Source: CAZPKH01 sp964407165
GTDB lineage: Bacteria; Bacteroidota; Bacteroidia; Bacteroidales; Muribaculaceae
Length of the DNA stretch: 10,460 nucleotides
Assembly: GCA_964407165.1 (NCBI GenBank)
Contig: CAYOUJ010000074.1
Coordinates: 1 to 10,460 of the forward strand
Direction: 5' to 3'
Below, in pieces: positions 6,708 through 10,460 of this stretch (position 1 is the stretch's first letter; each line of letters starts with the position of its first letter). Below the pieces are notes generated by a model that saw nothing but the letters and a program-made list of their open reading frames with translations, was not told where the DNA came from and made no database searches. The position numbers and the translations under genes are program-made.

Positions 6708-8048
6708 ATGAAATTACATAAATTATTTATAATCTCAGCTTTATTGGGCCTCGCCGCCTGCTCCGACGACGACAACGACCTGCCCACCGTCCCCGATCCC
6801 ATCCCGGGCTCGACGGAGCAGGTGGCCGATGCCTCCTCTGAAATCATCTACGAGGTCAATCCCCGCTTCTACGGCTCCACCGGCTGCCTCGCCGCCGTCA
6901 CCGCCGATATGCAGCGCTTCGCCGACCTCGGCGTCACCACACTCTGGGTGATGCCCGTCAACACCCAAGGCTCGCTAAAGTCGGTCGGCTCGCCCTACTG
7001 CGTCCGCGACTACAAGGGCATTGACTCGCGCATGGGCTCCCTCGACGATCTCAAGGCCCTCGTCAACGCCGCACATGCCCGCGGCATCCGCGTAATCCTC
7101 GACTGGATAGCCAACCACACCTCCTGGGACAACGCCTGGATTACCGAGCACCCCGAATGGTACACCCACGACGCCGACGGCAACATCATCAGCCCGGAGG
7201 GCCAGAGCTGGACCGACGTGGCAGACCTCAATTTCGCCAATACCGAGATGCGCACGGCCATGATCGACGCCATGACCTACTGGGTGCGCGAGGCCGACAT
7301 CGACGGATTCCGCTGCGACTACACCGACGGCGTGCCGGTAGACTTCTGGACGGAGGCCATCACCGCCATCCGTGCCGTAAAGCCCGATGCAACCATGCTC
7401 GCCGAGACCTCCAAGGATGACTACTTCGAGTCAGGATTCGACATGAAATACGGCTGGAGCTTCGCCCCCGCAATGTCGGGAGTCTTCACCGGTGGCACCA
7501 CCCTGTCATCATTCTACTCCACCGCCGCCTCTGAGCTGTCATCCCTCCCCGTCGCCTGCAACGTGATGCGCTACGTCATCAACCACGACACCGCCTCCGA
7601 GAGCTCCCTCAGCTCGCTCTACGGCTCCTCTGACGCCGTCGGGGCCGCAACCGTCCTGACAATGATGCTCGGCGGCGTGCCTATGGTATACACCGGCTGC
7701 GAGCTCGACTACTCGGGCACTCTCAACTTCTTCACCTACGGCACGCAGACTTTCAACGCCGCGCGCCACGAAGAGCTTGCAAAGATATGCAACGCCTACC
7801 TGCTGACCGCCTCCGCCCGCGCCGGTGTGCTCACCACCTACCAGGCCGACAAGGTGGCCATATTCAGCAAGACCAACGGCTCGCGCTCCGTGCTCGTGCT
7901 GGTCAACACCACCGCCAAGGCCGTCTCCGTCAAGACCCCGATGGCATTCTACGGGGCCACGATGACCGAGGCCGTCACCGGCGCCTCCGGCACCCTCCCC
8001 GTAGTTGTGAATCTGGAGCCTTACGCCTACGCTGTTTATTACAACTAA
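6708..8048 (+). CDS. GH13 alpha-amylase-family lipoprotein
   Basis: This is probably an endo-acting alpha-1,4-glucan hydrolase at the cell surface, like SusG in role. The 446-residue protein starts at the ATG at 6708: the lipoprotein signal MKLHKLFIISALLGLAAC (Cys18) followed by SDDDND fixes this start over an upstream GTG at 6663. Conserved GH13 regions are visible in order: IYEVNPRFYG at the first strand (47-56), region I DWIANHT (132-138), region II GFRCD with nucleophile Asp204, region III LAET with acid/base Glu233, region IV NHD with Asp294, and GVPMVYTGCE ending at Glu332. A short C-terminal beta domain follows. Domain B is very short (about residues 139-170). Region II lacks the Lys-His pair of many alpha-amylases, so exact specificity (alpha-amylase, neopullulanase or other) is open. 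No extra binding module is fused. Confidence 0.9.
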   Translation: MKLHKLFIISALLGLAACSDDDNDLPTVPDPIPGSTEQVADASSEIIYEVNPRFYGSTGCLAAVTADMQRFADLGVTTLWVMPVNTQGSLKSVGSPYCVRDYKGIDSRMGSLDDLKALVNAAHARGIRVILDWIANHTSWDNAWITEHPEWYTHDADGNIISPEGQSWTDVADLNFANTEMRTAMIDAMTYWVREADIDGFRCDYTDGVPVDFWTEAITAIRAVKPDATMLAETSKDDYFESGFDMKYGWSFAPAMSGVFTGGTTLSSFYSTAASELSSLPVACNVMRYVINHDTASESSLSSLYGSSDAVGAATVLTMMLGGVPMVYTGCELDYSGTLNFFTYGTQTFNAARHEELAKICNAYLLTASARAGVLTTYQADKVAIFSKTNGSRSVLVLVNTTAKAVSVKTPMAFYGATMTEAVTGASGTLPVVVNLEPYAYAVYYN

Positions 8049-8049
8049 A

Positions 8050-8101
8050 ATCGATAACCAATCGATAGTCTATCGATAATTATCGATAGACTATCGATTG
8101 G
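8050..8101. repeat. 44-bp perfect palindrome built from phased ATCGAT units
   Basis: Positions 8058-8101 form a perfect inverted repeat of 22 bp per arm, centred between 8079 and 8080. Within and beside it, five ATCGAT hexamers start at 8050, 8061, 8072, 8082 and 8093, about one helical turn apart (11, 11, 10, 11 bp), so the array can also be read as an 11-bp tandem repeat. In RNA it could fold into a stem of about 20 bp with an AAUU loop. No U-tract follows, so it is not a standard terminator. Candidates are a regulator-binding array, an RNA processing or stability element, or another member of the spacer repeats seen in this operon. Confidence 0.95.
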
Positions 8102-8104
8102 CCG

Positions 8105-8137
8105 CTCATCAACTCATCTCTCTCATCAACTCATCAA
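8105..8137 (+). repeat. 8-bp tandem repeat CTCATCAA before the GH97 start
   Basis: Units CTCATCAA (8105), CTCATCTCT (8113, 9 bp variant), CTCATCAA (8122) and CTCATCAA (8130) occupy the spacer directly before the GH97 ATG at 8146. The array reads as an unstructured, purine-poor leader. It would be translated in frame if a TTG at 8098 were used as start, but the resulting extension has no sense as a signal sequence. Confidence 0.85.
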
Positions 8138-8145
8138 CTCCCACA

Positions 8146-10260
8146 ATGCGACAGCTTTTTTCATACCTGGTTTTTGCCGCTGCATTAACTGCTTCGGCTG
8201 CACAACTATCTTCACCGTCCGGTCGTGTGACCTTAACGGTGGAGACCGGGGGCGGAGGTGTCCCCATCTATTCGCTGAGCTACGACAGACGCCCGGTGAT
8301 CGAGCCCTCCGCCCTCGGTATATGCGGCCAACAGGCAGAGCTGACGCGCGGCTTTACCATCACAGCCATAGACACTTGCACGGTAGATGAGTCGTGGACC
8401 CCCGTCTGGGGCCAGTATGCATCAATCCGCTGCAACTACCGCGAGATGTGCGTGACCCTGACGCGCACAGAGCCCAAGGAGCAGGTGATGAAGGTGCGCT
8501 TCCGTCTCTTCGACGACGGCCTCGGATTCCGCTACGAGTTGCCCGCACAGCCCGGCCTGAACTACCTCAAGGTCACCCGCGAGATGACTGAGTTCAACCT
8601 CCCCGGCGACCCGACTTTCTACTGCTCGCCCGGCGACTATGACACCGACGAATACCTCTACACCACTTCGCCGGCAAGCGGCCTGGCAGAGGCTTTTCGC
8701 TCCGGCAGGTACAAGCACTCCGAAAGCTCCATGATAAAAGGGCTGGTGGTGCAGACACCGCTGATAGTCAAGACTGCGGACTCCAAACCTCTGTACATCA
8801 ACATCCATGAGGCCAACCTCCGCAACTACGGCGGCATGAGCCTCAACGTCACCACCGGCGCGTCTACCTCGCTCACCACCCACATCACCCCCGACCGTAA
8901 CGGCATCTGCGCCTACGTCAAGTGCCCGTTCCAGACTCCTTGGCGCACCGTAGTGGTCAGCGACGACGCCCGCGACATACTCGCCTCCAGCCTGATACTC
9001 AACCTCAACGAGCCGTGTGCACTGGCTTCGACCGACTGGATCAAGCCCACTAAGTTCATGGGCGTATGGTGGGAGATGTTCCAGGGCGACGGCGGCTCGT
9101 GGGCGTACAGCGATGACTGGAACGCACAGCCCGGCGTCACCGACTACTCCAAGCTGCAGCCCTCCGGACGCCACCGCGCCAACAATGACAACGTGCGCCG
9201 CTACATCGACTTCGCCTCAGAGCATCACATCCCCGCCCTGCTCGTAGAGGGATGGAACGAAGGCTGGGAGGACTGGAGCGCCTACAACAAGAACCGCCAG
9301 TTTGACTTCACCCGCGCCTATCCAGACTTCGACGTCGACGGCCTGCAGCAGTATGCCCTGTCGAAGGGCGTCCGCCTGATCATGCACCACGAGACCGCCG
9401 GCAACGCAGCCGACTACGAGCGCCAGCTCACCGATGCCTTCCAATTCATGAAGGATCACGGCTACAACTCCGTCAAAACCGGCTACGTCGGCTTCATCAT
9501 CCCACGGAGCGAGCACCACTCGTCGCAATGGATGGTCGACCATTACATCCACGTGGCCGACCTGGCCTCTAAATACGGCATCATGGTCGACAGTCACGAG
9601 GCCGTGCGCCCCACCGGCCTGTGCCGCACCTATCCCAACTGGGTGGCCCAGGAGAGCGCCCGCGGCGGCGAATTCGAGTCGATGGGCGGCAATCCGCCGG
9701 AGCATACCATACTGCTGGCCTTCACACGCCTGATGGGCGGTCCGATGGACTATACTCCCGGCCTCTTCGAGCCTCATCCCCTGCATGTCAGCAAGGGTGG
9801 AACCTTCGAGGGTGGAAGCACCATCGCAAAGCAGCTCGCCCTGTATCTGACACTACCGTCTCCGCTGCAGATGGCTTGCGACATGCCATGGAACTATGAG
9901 AAGTATCTCGACGCATTCAAGTTTATCGAAGACGTCCCCGTCGACTGGGCCGACTCACGCTATCTCGAGGCCGAGCCCGGTGACTACATTACCGTGGCCC
10001 GTCTCGACAAGAACAGCTCTGACTGGTACGTCGGCGGCATCACCGACGAAAATGCCCGCTCGGCCAACATCGACTTCTCATTCCTTCCCAAGGGAGTGAA
10101 ATACACGGCCACCATCTATGCCGACGCCCCCGACGCTGACTACCGCACCAATCCCACCGGCTACGTAATCACCACCAAGCAGGTGACCTCCAAGACACGG
10201 CTGCGCCAGCCCCTGGCCCCCGGCGGCGGCTTCGCCATACGCCTCACACCCGCCAACTGA
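8146..10260 (+). CDS. GH97 alpha-glucosidase, SusB-like (inverting subfamily)
   Basis: It probably releases glucose from imported maltooligosaccharides in the periplasm. The start is ATG 8146, giving 704 residues with a cleavable signal peptide MRQLFSYLVFAAALTASAA; a TTG at 8098 would place 16 hydrophilic residues ahead of it and is rejected. An N-terminal beta-sandwich (about 20-290) precedes a catalytic barrel starting near KFMGVWWEMF (303-312), and a C-terminal beta domain covers about the last 95 residues. Key acids are Glu416 in MHHETAG, Glu485 in SHEAVRPTG, Glu503, and Glu509 in ARGGEF. Their spacings (69 and 24 from 416 to 485 to 509) equal those of B. theta SusB Glu439, Glu508 and Glu532, as I recall them, which identifies the inverting, calcium-dependent type. 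It has no lipobox, unlike the three preceding genes. It is the last gene of the operon, separated from GH13 by a repeat-rich 97-bp gap, and may be separately tuned. Confidence 0.94.
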   Translation: MRQLFSYLVFAAALTASAAQLSSPSGRVTLTVETGGGGVPIYSLSYDRRPVIEPSALGICGQQAELTRGFTITAIDTCTVDESWTPVWGQYASIRCNYREMCVTLTRTEPKEQVMKVRFRLFDDGLGFRYELPAQPGLNYLKVTREMTEFNLPGDPTFYCSPGDYDTDEYLYTTSPASGLAEAFRSGRYKHSESSMIKGLVVQTPLIVKTADSKPLYINIHEANLRNYGGMSLNVTTGASTSLTTHITPDRNGICAYVKCPFQTPWRTVVVSDDARDILASSLILNLNEPCALASTDWIKPTKFMGVWWEMFQGDGGSWAYSDDWNAQPGVTDYSKLQPSGRHRANNDNVRRYIDFASEHHIPALLVEGWNEGWEDWSAYNKNRQFDFTRAYPDFDVDGLQQYALSKGVRLIMHHETAGNAADYERQLTDAFQFMKDHGYNSVKTGYVGFIIPRSEHHSSQWMVDHYIHVADLASKYGIMVDSHEAVRPTGLCRTYPNWVAQESARGGEFESMGGNPPEHTILLAFTRLMGGPMDYTPGLFEPHPLHVSKGGTFEGGSTIAKQLALYLTLPSPLQMACDMPWNYEKYLDAFKFIEDVPVDWADSRYLEAEPGDYITVARLDKNSSDWYVGGITDENARSANIDFSFLPKGVKYTATIYADAPDADYRTNPTGYVITTKQVTSKTRLRQPLAPGGGFAIRLTPAN

Positions 10261-10280
10261 ACCCACGATCACTCTCTTAT

Positions 10281-10324
10281 AATATATAGCCTGTCGACAA
10301 ACCTTCGACAGGCTATATATTTTT
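10281..10324 (+). terminator. Strong intrinsic terminator of the operon
   Basis: A perfect 17-bp stem (10281-10297 with 10305-10321, core TAGCCTGTCGA/TCGACAGGCTA) closes a 7-nt loop and runs into a T-tract at 10320-10324. It begins 20 bp after the GH97 stop codon. The AT-rich stem base and GC-rich core are typical of Bacteroidales terminators. It marks the 3' end of the operon and separates it from the promoter region that follows. Confidence 0.93.
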
Positions 10325-10381
10325 ACATACTCTCAACAAGCACGTGCTCGACTCCGGCACAAGCTTAACCCTGGTGTGCGT

Positions 10382-10419
10382 GAAAAAGTCAATTTTTCAA
10401 CTCCCCTCAAGGAGTTTTT
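10382..10419 (+). other. Two small adjacent hairpins, the second terminator-like
   Basis: TGAAAAA/TTTTTCA (10381-10387 with 10393-10399, 5-nt loop) is followed by AACTCC/GGAGTT (10399-10404 with 10411-10416, 6-nt loop) running into T residues up to 10419. The sequence TTTTTCAA occurs twice (10393-10400 and 10415-10422). The second hairpin resembles a weak intrinsic terminator, perhaps insulating the downstream promoter from readthrough. Both stems are short and could be incidental. Confidence 0.35.
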
Positions 10420-10432
10420 CAATCTTCTTTCG

Positions 10433-10440
10433 TAAATTTG
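10433..10440 (+). promoter_or_regulatory. Candidate -7 promoter box for a gene beyond the right edge
   Basis: TAAATTTG followed by C matches the Bacteroidetes TAnnTTTG consensus exactly. It lies 109 bp after the operon terminator, where a new transcription unit would be expected, and points out of the window. The predicted start would fall at about 10445-10448, within the right arm of the 12-bp inverted repeat. No clear -33 element is visible. Confidence 0.55.
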
Positions 10441-10460
10441 CACTTGCTTGTTGAGACTAG

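Larger units (their letters stand above)
10331..10456. repeat. 12-bp inverted repeats bounding a 102-bp segment with a promoter (possible invertible promoter)
   Basis: TCTCAACAAGCA (10331-10342) is the exact reverse complement of TGCTTGTTGAGA (10445-10456). The 102-bp segment between them contains a rightward -7 box just inside the right arm. This is the arrangement of Bacteroidales invertible promoters used for phase variation. No recombinase gene is visible here. Alternatives are a paired operator, a small terminal-inverted-repeat element (no clear target duplication seen), or coincidence, which is unlikely for 12 of 12 matches in so short a region. Confidence 0.55.

Noticed and set aside
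5225..6847. A 540-codon open frame on the minus strand, antisense to the starch-binding lipoprotein and the start of the GH13 gene
   Set aside because: The + strand frame encodes recognisable lipoprotein signals and CBM modules. The antisense product is Val/Gly/Ala/Asp-rich without domains, as expected from strong third-position GC bias on the opposite strand.
8058..8101. Palindrome read as an intrinsic terminator of the GH13 gene
   Set aside because: The stem is followed by GC-containing sequence with no T-tract on the + strand, and the operon continues to a clear terminator after GH97.
8098..8145. TTG at 8098 as start of the GH97 gene
   Set aside because: It lies within the palindrome, and translation would cover the CTCATCAA repeat and bury the signal peptide that begins at ATG 8146.

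Overview
The window holds one complete alpha-glucan (starch/glycogen-type) polysaccharide utilization locus of a Bacteroidales bacterium. The evidence is a SusC/SusD outer-membrane pair, Bacteroidetes-style lipoprotein signals (Cys followed by Ser-Asp-Asp-Asp), absence of Shine-Dalgarno sequences, and TAnnTTTG-type -7 promoter boxes. The genes are strongly GC-rich at third codon positions, while the spacers are AT-rich and full of short tandem repeats. This style fits the gut family Muribaculaceae, but the family assignment is inference.

Layout, all on the + strand: 1-303 is an AT-rich non-coding leader with a candidate promoter. It is followed by a SusC-like TonB-dependent transporter (304-3261), a SusD-like surface glycan-binding lipoprotein (3322-5109), a lipoprotein in the SusE/SusF position with three CBM26-like starch-binding modules (5228-6652), a GH13 alpha-amylase-family lipoprotein (6708-8048) and a secreted GH97 alpha-glucosidase of the inverting SusB type (8146-10260). 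A strong intrinsic terminator (10281-10324) closes the unit. Beyond it, a small segment bounded by perfect 12-bp inverted repeats carries a rightward promoter box for a gene outside the window.

Inferred pathway: the SusE/F-like and SusD-like lipoproteins hold alpha-glucan at the surface, the GH13 lipoprotein cuts it into oligosaccharides, SusC/SusD import these, and the periplasmic GH97 releases glucose. No SusR-type regulator, sigma/anti-sigma pair or hybrid two-component sensor lies in the window, and SusC shows no obvious STN signalling extension, so control must come from elsewhere.

The coding content is a recognisable Sus-type system. The less ordinary material is non-coding: three of the four intergenic gaps carry short tandem repeats (7, 8, 9 or 11-bp periods), the fourth carries a GC-only hairpin, there is a 44-bp perfect palindrome made of helically phased ATCGAT units ahead of the GH97 gene, and a possible invertible promoter sits at the right edge.
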